From Paenibacillus tyrphae (GTDB taxonomy: Bacteria > Bacillota > Bacilli > Paenibacillales > NBRC-103111): 64,000 nt of DNA. A program made the position numbers and the translations under genes. The DNA is taken from NCBI RefSeq assembly GCF_000722545.1, contig NZ_JNVM01000002.1, forward strand, positions 305,477-369,476, given 5' to 3'. The notes beneath the pieces are model-generated. The model made no database searches. It was given only the letters and a program-made list of their open reading frames with translations, and had not been told where the DNA came from. Shown here one piece after another: positions 35,033 through 44,114 of this stretch; the first letter of the stretch is position 1, and each line of letters begins with the position of its first letter.

Positions 35033-36020
35033 GCACAACGCCTCCCAGCGTTAATCCAGCCGATGTGCCGATCAGCAGTACGCGGTCGCCTCGCTCGATC
35101 CTCCCTTGTCGGATCGCTTCGTGCAGGCCCATCGGAATCGAAGCGGCGATCGTATTGCCATGGTTAGGCGTAATGTACAGCAACTGCTCTTCGGAAATGC
35201 GCAGCTTGCGGCTGAGCAGCCGCATCGCCATCGCGCTGCCCTGATGCGGAATGACCAGCTTGATGTTCGCGATGGAGCACCCTGCCCCGGCAAGAAGGCG
35301 ATTCATAAAATCCGGCAGCTTCTTGGAAGCCATCCGAAACAAGGGCTCTCCCTGCATGTCGAACAAGTAATGCTCCGCCGTCTCCGGAGCGAAAGCCCCT
35401 GCGGGACGGCCGCTGCCGCCTCCCCGAATCTCCGAGAGATGCGCCCCGGCGCTGTACGTTTCCATGCAAGCGGAGAGGATGCGCGAACACTCTTCCGGCC
35501 CGGACTTCGCAATGACGGCTGCCGCCGCCCCGTCGCCGAATAGAGCTGCGCTTTCCTTTTGCTTCCAGTTTAAACCTTTAGAGGCGATCTCAGTCGACAC
35601 CAGAAGTACACGGCGGTACCGCCCGGCATCTACCATATAGGACATTACATCGAGTCCGGCGACAAAGCTCAAGCACGTCGAGTTAATGTCAAAGGCGGGA
35701 ACACCGGAATACTGCTGCCCCATCGCTTCTTGAATTAAAGCGGCGGTGCAAGGAATCGGCTGCTCCATCGTCCCGCTCGTGCACACCAGACAATCGATAT
35801 CGTTGAACGCCAATCCAGCCGCATCCAAAGCGGCATAAGCCGCCTTCGCTCCCATAAAAGAAGCCGTTTCGTCCTCTGCGAAATGGCGGTGAATGACGTT
35901 TGATTTTTTGCGTACCCAACCTTCCTGTACGCCCAAGGCCCGATCCATCTCCGAATCGGTGACCCGGCGCTTCGGCATATATTTACCGGTTCCGATAATT
36001 TTCACATGACGAGTTTGCAT
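35022..36020 (-). CDS. Beta-ketoacyl-ACP synthase III-like condensing enzyme
   Basis: 332 residues, first gene of the operon. Active-site Cys in DINSTCLSFVAGLD (about residue 113), His in LVIPHQGSAMAM and Asn in YITPNHGNTIAAS, giving the Cys-His-Asn triad of FabH. C-terminal GTSAGLTLGGVVL is typical. Unlike housekeeping fabH it stands with ATP-grasp, epimerase and adenylating genes, so it more likely starts a specialised chain or condenses two acyl units (OleA-like) than primes fatty acids. ATG at 36020 with AGAGGA upstream. Confidence 0.88.
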   Translation of the reverse strand: MQTRHVKIIGTGKYMPKRRVTDSEMDRALGVQEGWVRKKSNVIHRHFAEDETASFMGAKAAYAALDAAGLAFNDIDCLVCTSGTMEQPIPCTAALIQEAMGQQYSGVPAFDINSTCLSFVAGLDVMSYMVDAGRYRRVLLVSTEIASKGLNWKQKESAALFGDGAAAAVIAKSGPEECSRILSACMETYSAGAHLSEIRGGGSGRPAGAFAPETAEHYLFDMQGEPLFRMASKKLPDFMNRLLAGAGCSIANIKLVIPHQGSAMAMRLLSRKLRISEEQLLYITPNHGNTIAASIPMGLHEAIRQGRIERGDRVLLIGTSAGLTLGGVVLDY

Positions 36021-36175
36021 ACGTATCCTCTGCTTTCCGTGTGTGCGTGTATGATTCAAGCCATAGTTTTATTGTAAAGAAAAATCGGCCGGAACATAGT
36101 ACTAACTTTGTCTAATACCCTCCGTAGGCCTATTAACCATTCGCGAAAGCCCCGCCGTATCCCTTTTCTTCAAGC

Positions 36176-36208
36176 AAAAAAACCGCATATTCCGACACGG
36201 AATGCGGT
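36176..36208 (-). terminator. Terminator of the PadR/HAAS operon
   Basis: ACCGCAT-TTCCG arms pair with CGGAA-TGCGGT (one bulge); the preceding A-run gives TTTTTTT on the minus strand. It lies after the HAAS-domain gene and isolates the KAS III operon from read-through. Confidence 0.85.
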
Positions 36209-36260
36209 CATTGCACTGCGGTATTCCCCCGCTTAACTATGGACCTTTTATCGTACAACA

Positions 36261-36821
36261 CTACGCTGCTCTGCTGCTGGGCAGCAATTTTTTGTAGCTC
36301 GCGGAAAGGAAGTTCATATAGGTACGCAGGCCTCTCCAGCTTAAGTAAGCAATCCCCCCAATGATGCCGCCGATGATGGTGGAGTACAACATGCTCCACT
36401 CGGTCGGAACTTCTATCCCGGGTCCGAGATTCATCTGAATCCAGGTGACGCCAAATGTGCGGATGAGCCCGGCGATGAAGATGAGAACCGAGCAAAACCC
36501 AAACCCATAGGCGATGGTGGCAAGCACAGGGATGACCATGATGCTCAGCAGCCCGGTCGAGCAATAAAAGCCGGCCATTAGCATGACGTCTTTGAACGAT
36601 CTCGCCGAGCCTTTTTCCATTATATATTCGCTCCGGTACGCTTTCGCCAGCACTCGCGGGTCGCCGAGCCGGGCCAGAATGGCGTCCTCCGACTGGCCGC
36701 CCGCCACACCTTCCGCAATGTGGCTCTCGATTTCCCGGATCGCGTCCAGCCGCTCGTCTTCCGGCATTCTCTCCAATAGTTGATACAGTTTTTCCAAGTA
36801 CGCTCTCGTCTTCGGACTCAT
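36261..36821 (-). CDS. HAAS-domain (DUF1700-like) membrane protein
   Basis: 186 residues. The N-terminal HAAS motif (MSPKTRAYLEKLYQLLERMPEDERLDAIREIESHIAEG ... ARLGDPRVLAKAYRSEY) is followed by three hydrophobic segments (about 80-105, 110-130, 150-170). Such proteins are paired with PadR regulators and are thought to sense or act at the membrane. The ATG at 36821 overlaps the PadR stop (ATGA), so translation is coupled; GGGGAGAGG lies upstream. Confidence 0.85.
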   Translation of the reverse strand: MSPKTRAYLEKLYQLLERMPEDERLDAIREIESHIAEGVAGGQSEDAILARLGDPRVLAKAYRSEYIMEKGSARSFKDVMLMAGFYCSTGLLSIMVIPVLATIAYGFGFCSVLIFIAGLIRTFGVTWIQMNLGPGIEVPTEWSMLYSTIIGGIIGGIAYLSWRGLRTYMNFLSASYKKLLPSSRAA

Positions 36822-37165
36822 AACGCTTCCTCTCCCCGATACAATTGAATTTGATACACTGCCGCGTCCAGCTTGTTCCATTCGCGGGACATCGTCTCCA
36901 GTAGGAGGCGTCCGTCGGCAGTCAGGCTGTAATATTTGCGTGGCGGGCCAGCTTCCGATTCCTTCCAGAAGGACTCGATATAGTTCTCTTTAAGCAGCCT
37001 GCGCAGAAGAGGGTACAGCGTCCCTTCCGTCACGGCAAGGGGCTCCCATCGATCTAACAGCGTCACCAGCTCGTAGCCGTATCGCGGCTGCTTGCTGACC
37101 AGCAGCAAAATGCAGTACTCCAAAATTCCGCGGCGAACCTGGGAGGTCCACTCCGTCATATCCAT
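36818..37165 (-). CDS. PadR-family transcriptional regulator
   Basis: 115 residues. Winged-helix PadR: RRGILEYCILLLVSKQPRYGYELVTLLDRW, wing TEGTLYPLLRRLLKENYIESFW, then KYYSLTADGRLLLETM. The C-terminus is short (PadR-s2 type). It most likely represses its own operon with the HAAS membrane protein. ATG at 37165 has GGGGAG 5 nt upstream; a second ATG two codons on is also possible. Confidence 0.92.
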   Translation of the reverse strand: MDMTEWTSQVRRGILEYCILLLVSKQPRYGYELVTLLDRWEPLAVTEGTLYPLLRRLLKENYIESFWKESEAGPPRKYYSLTADGRLLLETMSREWNKLDAAVYQIQLYRGEEAL

Positions 37166-37313
37166 ACGATCTCCCCTTCCACTACTATGTTATCATATAC
37201 TACTTTGTGCTGCAAGGTACTTGGCGGAATATTTTCCCGAATCAAAAAAACACCCGTGCCTACGCTCCTTCAAGTTATCGAAGAAGCCGCAAGCACAGGC
37301 TGCGATTTTCAGA

Positions 37314-39893
37314 TCACGGATTCGTTGACGTACTTGCCTCCACCGGGTCGGAATTCGATCTTGCGCCGACCGCTTTGATGACGAAGTCGTACGTTAGGGC
37401 CGGGTCCGCATTATTGACGGTGTATTGGTAAGCGCTCTGCCCTTTCACTGCCGGAACGTATACGCTCCAGTTCGTGCCGGCCTTGTCGTTCTTTTCGTAA
37501 ATCCGGTAGCCTCTGACCGGTTCGGACGTGGACGCGGGAGCGTTCCAGGAAATGACAGTGCTGCGGTTCTTCAGCTCGGCCTTGGCATTCTCCACTTTGG
37601 ACGGCTTGCCGTCCGTCCGCTTGATGCTGTACTGGTCGTAAACGGCCAGCGGTTCGTTTTTGGCGGCGGTATACGAGGTGAATTTCAGGATGCCGTCCGT
37701 CACTTGGACGTCCACGAACATTTTTTTGTTCGGCTGAGCGTTTTTCACGGAGAAGAAGTCCTTGATGTTCGGATTGATCTTATAAAACTTGGCGGCGCCC
37801 GAGTTGCCCATCAAATATACCGAGCCCTTCGGGTTCACCACATTGCCCTGCCCGTCTACGACAACGTCTTTGATCGCCTTGTTGTCCAGCATCTGATGTG
37901 ATCTCATGTACAGGTGGTCGTGGCCTTCCAGCACCATATCGATGCCTAATTCGTCGAAGACCGGAATCAAATATTTGCGGTAAAACTCCACGCGCTCCGA
38001 TTCCGCATCCGCGTTGTCCCCGGAGGAATACGCTCCCTTGTGCATCGTGACGATTTTCCACTTTTTATCCGTCTTCGCCACTTGGCTGCGCATCCAATCC
38101 ACCTGCGCTTTAAAGCCGGCATCAGCCTTGTACGGATCGACTTGACCTTCGTACTGCGTATTGATCTGCATGAAGAGCGCATCGCCGTATTCGAAGGAAT
38201 ATACCGTGCCGTCTTCGGTGCTTGTGCCGACGCTTTTGGGCAGGTTGAAATGGTAGTAGAAGTTGTTGTTCGGATGATCCTCAATCTCATGGTTGCCGAC
38301 GATCGGGGCGAATGGCACGTTCGCAAATTCTTTCTGCGGGATCCCCAAGAACCATTGCCACTGCTCCTCCAGATCCCCGTCATCGACCAGATCGCCCGTC
38401 AGCAGCATAAATTTCGGGTCGCCGATATGATCGATCGCTCGGCGGAACGTATCCTGCCACAACTCAAAATTTCCTTTGCTGGAACCCTGCGTGTCCGTCG
38501 TATAAATAAAGTGAAAATCGTGATTGTTCGCATGGTCGGTCGTGAACGAGCCGACCGGACTCCAACTGTCCGCTCTTCCGCTGCCTGCGCGGTACTTGTA
38601 TTTCGTGCCCGGCTTCAGGTTATTCGCCGTCACCTTGTGATTGGCGAATGAAGTCGTTTTATTCGAGCTTCGGTCGCTGCTTTTCATGAGCGTCTTTATG
38701 ATTTCTGTCGTTCCGGTGAAAGTCATTGCCTCCTGCTCGGGGAAGCTTCCTCCCGGAGCTTTGGAAGCCTCGACGACCTGGACGACGGTCCCCGTGACGT
38801 CCGTTCCAGTATACCAGTCAAACGAAATGCTGGTCTTCGTATCCCCGTTAAAGGTCATATTCAACAAGGTCGGCGCGCCCGCCGCCGAAGCTCCTCTCGT
38901 TGTAAAGCTCCAAACGATCGGACTCGTCAAAGGCACGTTGTCTGAGGCTCCCCGGACAAGCTCCTTCGGAACGGTGACCGTATACGTTTTGCCATCGGTA
39001 AAATTCGGGTGACTAATCGCCAGCGTATCGCTGTTGACGACGCCTACGGACAGATTGCCCAAAGAGGTGTTGTTCTGGTCGACGATGCTTACGCTCGGGT
39101 TGCTGTTCAAAGCGATCGCTTTGTTGAATTTGACGGAGACGGCCGCGTTCGGCGCAACGTCGCTCGCTCCGCTAGCAGGAGCTTGCTGCACGCCTAAGGT
39201 CGGAGTCGGGCCGCCGGTTTTCTGGTCGCCCTTGACGATCACATCTTTGATCCGGCTGGAGCCGGAGTTGGACACGGTCCCTCCGCTCACGTTCTTCGTC
39301 GAATTCACGACCCAACGGATGTACAGCAGGTCGTTGTCGTCGGCTTGGCTCGGGAGCGGAGCGTCGGCCAGCTTGCAGCTGTTGTTTTTGCAGTTGAAGT
39401 TGGTCTGCTCCAGCACCAGATTGCCCCCGGGAAGGTCGGTCCAGTTCGTTTGGTCCGTGCTGAATTGCACCTTGAAATCGCGCGGTCCCGTGCTGGATGA
39501 CGTCTGCTGGGACGACAGCGTCAAGTTCTCGAAGCCTTTGGTGGATATCGTGGCAAGCCAATATTTTTTGCCCGTTCCGTCGTTCCACCCTTGATTGCGG
39601 ATACTGCGCTCCCCCGAGTCGTAGGTGTATTGATCCGTGTTCGTGCCTATGTCCCGAAACGTCGACGATGTATTATGCACTCCGCTCGTTGCGGGGAACA
39701 CGCCGTCGGTTCCTTTATCCTTGAAGATCCATTCCGCCACGGTTTCTTTGGTCGCCGCTGCCCGGCTGTCGGCAGCCTCCTCTGCTCCTGCGCTGCCGGC
39801 CCATTGAAACGCAAATAACAAAGAGGCGAGCAGCAGAGATACCGTTCTGCGCCACATTTGCTTCGGATACCCGTTCTTTCGTTCATTTTTCAC
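37314..39893 (-). CDS. Large secreted metallophosphoesterase (purple acid phosphatase-like)
   Basis: 859 residues with signal peptide (basic start, LLLASLLFAFQWAGSAGA). An unassigned beta-rich N-domain is followed by a Big_5-type Ig domain (about 230-335: PASGASDVAPNAAVSVKFNKAI...). Next come an N-terminal PAP-like fibronectin domain (about 345-455), the calcineurin-like domain (FIYTTDTQ, LTGDLVDDGD, PIVGNHE, TMHKGAY, GHDHLY; all metal ligands present) and a C-terminal FN3 domain. It probably releases phosphate from extracellular phosphoesters. Start GTG at 39893 with AAAGGAG. The AraC gene at 40155 is divergent and may control it. Confidence 0.88.
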   Translation of the reverse strand: MKNERKNGYPKQMWRRTVSLLLASLLFAFQWAGSAGAEEAADSRAAATKETVAEWIFKDKGTDGVFPATSGVHNTSSTFRDIGTNTDQYTYDSGERSIRNQGWNDGTGKKYWLATISTKGFENLTLSSQQTSSSTGPRDFKVQFSTDQTNWTDLPGGNLVLEQTNFNCKNNSCKLADAPLPSQADDNDLLYIRWVVNSTKNVSGGTVSNSGSSRIKDVIVKGDQKTGGPTPTLGVQQAPASGASDVAPNAAVSVKFNKAIALNSNPSVSIVDQNNTSLGNLSVGVVNSDTLAISHPNFTDGKTYTVTVPKELVRGASDNVPLTSPIVWSFTTRGASAAGAPTLLNMTFNGDTKTSISFDWYTGTDVTGTVVQVVEASKAPGGSFPEQEAMTFTGTTEIIKTLMKSSDRSSNKTTSFANHKVTANNLKPGTKYKYRAGSGRADSWSPVGSFTTDHANNHDFHFIYTTDTQGSSKGNFELWQDTFRRAIDHIGDPKFMLLTGDLVDDGDLEEQWQWFLGIPQKEFANVPFAPIVGNHEIEDHPNNNFYYHFNLPKSVGTSTEDGTVYSFEYGDALFMQINTQYEGQVDPYKADAGFKAQVDWMRSQVAKTDKKWKIVTMHKGAYSSGDNADAESERVEFYRKYLIPVFDELGIDMVLEGHDHLYMRSHQMLDNKAIKDVVVDGQGNVVNPKGSVYLMGNSGAAKFYKINPNIKDFFSVKNAQPNKKMFVDVQVTDGILKFTSYTAAKNEPLAVYDQYSIKRTDGKPSKVENAKAELKNRSTVISWNAPASTSEPVRGYRIYEKNDKAGTNWSVYVPAVKGQSAYQYTVNNADPALTYDFVIKAVGARSNSDPVEASTSTNP

Positions 39894-40154
39894 TTGATCG
39901 ACTCCTTTCCCATGTGTATTTGCAACCGTAAATTCCGCCGGACGACTCCGACGGCTTCATGCTTGCGGGGACCGCCTCCTTTCTTTCCTTATTCATAGGC
40001 TCATTATCTTTTTTGCCTACGCTGCCTCTATTGCCAGGCTACCACCATCGTACCGAAAACCGGCTCCTTGCAGTATGTGTATCTGTAACTCTTTCATGGA
40101 ATATCCTAACCTCCCATTCCATGGTATACTTGGCTGATAAAGGAGGATGTCAAG

Positions 40155-41021
40155 ATGGGCGGAAACCGGAACGAGATCATTCAAAATTATTTCAAAACGC
40201 TGCAGTTGGAGCTTATGGTTGCCAGCTACTGCGAAAGAGTCACCCAGAATTGGCGGAGGCCGCTAAGGACGGACGACTTCAACCGCTTTTATTTGATCCT
40301 GGGTGGAGAAGGCTGGCTTCAAGTCAAGCGTCAGGAATATTATCCCGTTCCTGGCCAACTGTATTTTTTGCCGTCGGACACCCCTCTGGCGTACTCGATC
40401 ATCAGCGACAACACCTTTCACAAGTATTGGTGCCATTTTTCCGCGAACGTCGGCAGCTTCCATCTCTCCCATCTGATCGACTTTCCTTACTATATCGAAG
40501 TGGATGACATGCCCTATATGCAGCACTTGTTCGAGAAGCTTACAAAAGCAAATCAAAAGAGCGGAGACCTCACGTCCCCGCTCAGAGCAAATACGATTCT
40601 ATATGAAATTTTGACGTACTATATGGACCGTCTCCCGCCGCAGGCGATCCGTCTATCCTCTTCCCCGGCGATCAGCCGGACGAATCAAATTTTGCAGTAT
40701 ATCGAAGATCACCTTGCCGAGCCGTTGACGCCGAAAGCGTTGGCTGAAGCGTTTCATTACAGTCCGAACTATTTTTGCCGGTATTTCAAAAACTTGTTCC
40801 AAGTTACGCCGATCGAATATATTAACAAGGTCCGGATCGAAAGGGCCAAATGGCTGCTCACCCATTCGAACCAATCCATCGAAAAAATCGCAAGCCAGAT
40901 CGGGCTGGAACGGTTTTATTTCTCGAATTTGTTTAAGCGGTCTACGACGCTGTCCCCCAGCGAATATCGGCTAGCCGTACGTTCGGTCACCGGCCTAGAG
41001 GCGGGACTGGAAGAAGGTTGA
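40155..41021 (+). CDS. AraC-family transcriptional regulator
   Basis: 288 residues. N-terminal cupin-like sensor (YLILGGEGWLQVKRQEYYPVPGQLYFLPSDTPLAYS) and C-terminal double helix-turn-helix (AEPLTPKALAEAFHYSPNYFCRYFKNLFQVTPIEYINKVRIERAKWLL ... IASQIGLERFYFSNLFKRSTTLSPSEYR). Carbohydrate-type AraC regulator by architecture. ATG at 40155 with AAGGAGG. It is divergent from the secreted phosphoesterase gene across a 260-nt gap that must hold both promoters. Confidence 0.92.
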   Translation: MGGNRNEIIQNYFKTLQLELMVASYCERVTQNWRRPLRTDDFNRFYLILGGEGWLQVKRQEYYPVPGQLYFLPSDTPLAYSIISDNTFHKYWCHFSANVGSFHLSHLIDFPYYIEVDDMPYMQHLFEKLTKANQKSGDLTSPLRANTILYEILTYYMDRLPPQAIRLSSSPAISRTNQILQYIEDHLAEPLTPKALAEAFHYSPNYFCRYFKNLFQVTPIEYINKVRIERAKWLLTHSNQSIEKIASQIGLERFYFSNLFKRSTTLSPSEYRLAVRSVTGLEAGLEEG

Positions 41022-41044
41022 TCTGGCCTTTTCCAATATTGTGG

Positions 41045-42250
41045 TTATTTGGATTCCACCGGCAGCTGTGCGCTGGCCTGCTCGATGTCATCAATTAAAA
41101 CTTGAGGATTTTCCAAGCCGACATACAATCGGACGAGCGAGCCCGGAACGGACTCGTAGCCGGGTCCGAGCCGGCCGACGGTGACCAGACTTTCATGGCC
41201 TCCCCAGCTGACGCCGATCCGGAAGTATTCGAGCCGGTCCGCCCACGCTTTCATTTCCTCGGCAGGCAGATCGGTCTCGAAGGAGAACAAGCTGCTCGAA
41301 CCGCTCATTTGCCGCCGGGCCAGTTCATGCTGCGGGTGGGAAGCAAGCCCCGGATGGTTTACCTTCCTCACGAACGGAAGGCTTTCCAGATGGCGGGCGA
41401 CGGTCAGCCCGCTCTGCTCCTGCTTCTCCAGCCGCAAAGGCAGCGTTCGCAGCCCCCTCATCGCAAGCGAGGCCGAATGCGGAGTCATAATCCCGCCCAG
41501 CAGCAAGTATTCGCTGGCGTTAATCCGATTGATGTTCTCGGCGGACCCGACCAGCACCCCGCCGACGATATCGCTGTGCCCGCCGATATATTTGCTCATG
41601 GAATGAAGCACGAAATCAACCCCGTGCTCGAACGGATTTTGCAAGCACGGCGTCGCCCACGTATTGTCGATCATGGTCACGGCCCCGATGCTTTTCGCTA
41701 GGCGGGCGCATGCGCTTAAATCTTGAAGCTGGAACGTCATGGTGGTAGGACTTTCCAGATACACCAGCTTCGTATTCGCCCGAACGGCAGCCTGGAATGC
41801 TTCGAGCGAAGCGCCGTCCACAAAGGTCGTCTCGACGCCATACCGCGTAAGAAAACTCGTCAACAGCTCCCGCGTCGGCCCATAAACCTGATCGATGCAA
41901 AGAATATGGTCGCCCGCGCGGACATTCGCCAGGATCGCGGTGGAGATGGCGGCCATGCCCGAAGCGAAGCATCGCGCTTTCTCGCCTCCTTGAAGCGCAG
42001 CCAGCCGCATTTCCAGTTGACGTACCGTCGGATTATTCCCCCGCGTGTACACGAACGAATCGCTCGCGCCTGTAGACGCGCGGTCAAACTCCTCGTAAGT
42101 GGCGAAGGTGAACAAGCTGTTCTGGTAAATCGGCATGACCACGGCGCCCCGGTGCAGCTCGTCATGCGAATCGTGGGCTACCTGCGTGCTCGAATCGATA
42201 ATATTTTCGCGGGTACGGTCGTCTGTTTGACCATCCAATTTAGGGTTCAC
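41045..42250 (-). CDS. Cys/Met-metabolism PLP-dependent enzyme (cystathionine gamma-synthase/lyase family)
   Basis: 401 residues. PLP-binding Lys in DFVLHSMSKYIGGHSDIVGGVL (SxSKY), PLP phosphate contact GMAAIS, and substrate-site YTRGNNPTVRQLE are all conserved, as is the GGHESL Arg-binding-loop region. Family members make or break C-S bonds at the gamma or beta carbon. Start: GTG at 42250, 9 nt after AAAGGA and 30 nt after the permease stop, so it is cotranscribed with a sugar-type ABC importer, an unusual pairing that may indicate a sulfur- or amino-acid-linked substrate. Confidence 0.88.
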   Translation of the reverse strand: MNPKLDGQTDDRTRENIIDSSTQVAHDSHDELHRGAVVMPIYQNSLFTFATYEEFDRASTGASDSFVYTRGNNPTVRQLEMRLAALQGGEKARCFASGMAAISTAILANVRAGDHILCIDQVYGPTRELLTSFLTRYGVETTFVDGASLEAFQAAVRANTKLVYLESPTTMTFQLQDLSACARLAKSIGAVTMIDNTWATPCLQNPFEHGVDFVLHSMSKYIGGHSDIVGGVLVGSAENINRINASEYLLLGGIMTPHSASLAMRGLRTLPLRLEKQEQSGLTVARHLESLPFVRKVNHPGLASHPQHELARRQMSGSSSLFSFETDLPAEEMKAWADRLEYFRIGVSWGGHESLVTVGRLGPGYESVPGSLVRLYVGLENPQVLIDDIEQASAQLPVESK

Positions 42251-42279
42251 GGGAATCGGTCCTTTCAATATGGTTTTGA

Positions 42280-43116
42280 CTATCCTTTTACCGCTCCCTG
42301 CGTCAAGCCTTCGACGATAAATCGCTGACAGATGGCGAATAAAATGACCGTCGGGATAATGGACAACACGGTTGCGGCAGACATCGAACCCCAATCGATA
42401 TCAAATTTCGTAATAAAGGAGTTCATGGCGACCGGCAGCGTCTTGGAGCTTTCCTTGTCGATAAACATGATGGCCATGAACAGCTCGTTCCAGTTCTGTA
42501 CGAAGGCAAATATAAACGTTGCCGAAATACCCGGCATCATGACCGGCACAATGACGCGAAACAAGGCGCTCAGCCTAGAGCAGCCGTCGACCATCGCCGC
42601 TTCCTCCAGGCTCGCCGGAATTCTTTGAAAAAAACCTCGCAGCATAATGGTGCAAAACGGAACGAGACCGACCGTGTACATCAGGATCAGAGAGCCCTGT
42701 TTGTTCAGCAGTCCCATGCGGGACATCATCAGATAGAGCGTACTAAATCCGATAAAAAGCGGAACCATCTGGGTGACGAAAAAGGCGATCATCAACTGCT
42801 TGCTGCCCCGAAACGTGAACCGGGCCAAAACGTATCCGCTCAGAACGGTCACGACCAGCACGACGGCCGCCGAGGTGAGCGAGACGATAAGACTGTTGCC
42901 GATGTAAATATGAAACTTCGAGATTTTGAAGATCTGAATATAGTTTTCGAACGAAATTCGTTCGGGCCAATACTGCAAAGGCAGCGTAAAGATCTCGTTG
43001 CGAGGCTTGAGTGAAGTAATGACCATCCAATACAACGGAAATACCATAAAGATCAAATAAAGGCCAAGAGCGGCCGCCTTGCCTGCCTTTCCGGCAAAAG
43101 CCAGCTGTTTCTTCAT
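42280..43116 (-). CDS. Carbohydrate-type ABC importer permease (MalG-like)
   Basis: 278 residues with six membrane segments. EAA motif EEAAMVDGCSRLSALFRVIVPVMMPG contacts the ATPase. C-terminus LFAICQRFIVEGLTQGAVKG is the hallmark of MalG/CUT1 permeases. Its ATG overlaps the stop of the preceding permease (TAATG). No ATPase gene is adjacent, so it presumably uses a shared MsmX-type ATPase encoded elsewhere. Confidence 0.92.
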   Translation of the reverse strand: MKKQLAFAGKAGKAAALGLYLIFMVFPLYWMVITSLKPRNEIFTLPLQYWPERISFENYIQIFKISKFHIYIGNSLIVSLTSAAVVLVVTVLSGYVLARFTFRGSKQLMIAFFVTQMVPLFIGFSTLYLMMSRMGLLNKQGSLILMYTVGLVPFCTIMLRGFFQRIPASLEEAAMVDGCSRLSALFRVIVPVMMPGISATFIFAFVQNWNELFMAIMFIDKESSKTLPVAMNSFITKFDIDWGSMSAATVLSIIPTVILFAICQRFIVEGLTQGAVKG

Positions 43117-44048
43117 TAAAAATCACCCGCTTTTTCCGCTCTAGTCGCAAACAGATAAAAGGTCGTAAACAGCGCCAGAATGGCGATGCAGATGATCCCG
43201 ATCGCGCTCGCCTGCCCGTAATCGCCGGAAAAGACGATTTTATCGAGCATGTACGTCGTCAAAATGTGGGTCGAGCCTGCCGGTCCGCCGTTGGTCATGC
43301 CGTAGATCAGATCGGGAAAATTGAAGATCCAGATGACGCGCAGCGCGGTCGTTGAAATGATGGTCGGCATAATGTAAGGGATCGTTACATGAAACAGCTG
43401 ATTGAACCGGCTCGCCCCGTCGATCTCGGCAGCTTCATACAGCTCGGACGGCACGGATTGCAGCGCTGCCAGCAGCATAATGGCAAAGAAGGCTACCCCG
43501 TACCAAACGTTGGCGACAATGACCGAGAACATCGCCCATTTCGGGTCGGATAAAAAGCCGATACGCTCCGTAATCAAGCCAAATTTCAGCAGCAGGTCAT
43601 TGATGACGCCGATTTGTCCGTTGAACAGCCAGCGCCAGATGATGCCGATTAGAAAACCGGACAGCGCCCACGAATAAAACACGAAGCCTTGATAAACCCC
43701 GCGTCCGCGAAAGCTTTTGCGCATCAGAAGCGCCAGACAAAATCCGATGACGAACTGCAAAACGAGCGAGATGATCACCCATAAGGCGGTATTTTTAAGG
43801 ATCGTTTTGAACTGATCCCCGGCGAGCACCGTACGAAAGTTTTGCAAGCCGACAAAATGAACATCCGTCAAATTAAACAACGAATAGTTTTGAAACGCGA
43901 CGCTAATCCCTTTGAGAATCGGAAAATAGGTGAAGCCGAAGACGAGCAGCAGGGTCGGAAGCAAGCATAGAAAAATAAACGTTTGTGTTCGGTTCAGCCG
44001 GAACAACCTTCCCGTTCCCCGTAACGGCGTCGCTTCCCGATTTTTCAT
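43116..44048 (-). CDS. Carbohydrate-type ABC importer permease (MalF-like)
   Basis: 310 residues with six membrane segments and the EAA loop YEAAEIDGASRFNQLFHVTIPYIMP. CUT1-family subunit that pairs with the MalG-like protein encoded next. ATG at 44048 with GGGAGGG. It follows the solute-binding lipoprotein gene by 66 nt. Confidence 0.92.
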   Translation of the reverse strand: MKNREATPLRGTGRLFRLNRTQTFIFLCLLPTLLLVFGFTYFPILKGISVAFQNYSLFNLTDVHFVGLQNFRTVLAGDQFKTILKNTALWVIISLVLQFVIGFCLALLMRKSFRGRGVYQGFVFYSWALSGFLIGIIWRWLFNGQIGVINDLLLKFGLITERIGFLSDPKWAMFSVIVANVWYGVAFFAIMLLAALQSVPSELYEAAEIDGASRFNQLFHVTIPYIMPTIISTTALRVIWIFNFPDLIYGMTNGGPAGSTHILTTYMLDKIVFSGDYGQASAIGIICIAILALFTTFYLFATRAEKAGDF

Positions 44049-44114
44049 GCATGGTCCCTCCCAGAATAGAGGCGGCGGCTAGGGGATGCCTATCCGTCGC
44101 CCGCTTTTGCTTGC

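Noticed and set aside
35022..36020. Housekeeping fabH
   Set aside because: It heads a specialised operon with ATP-grasp and adenylating enzymes and is not next to other fab genes.
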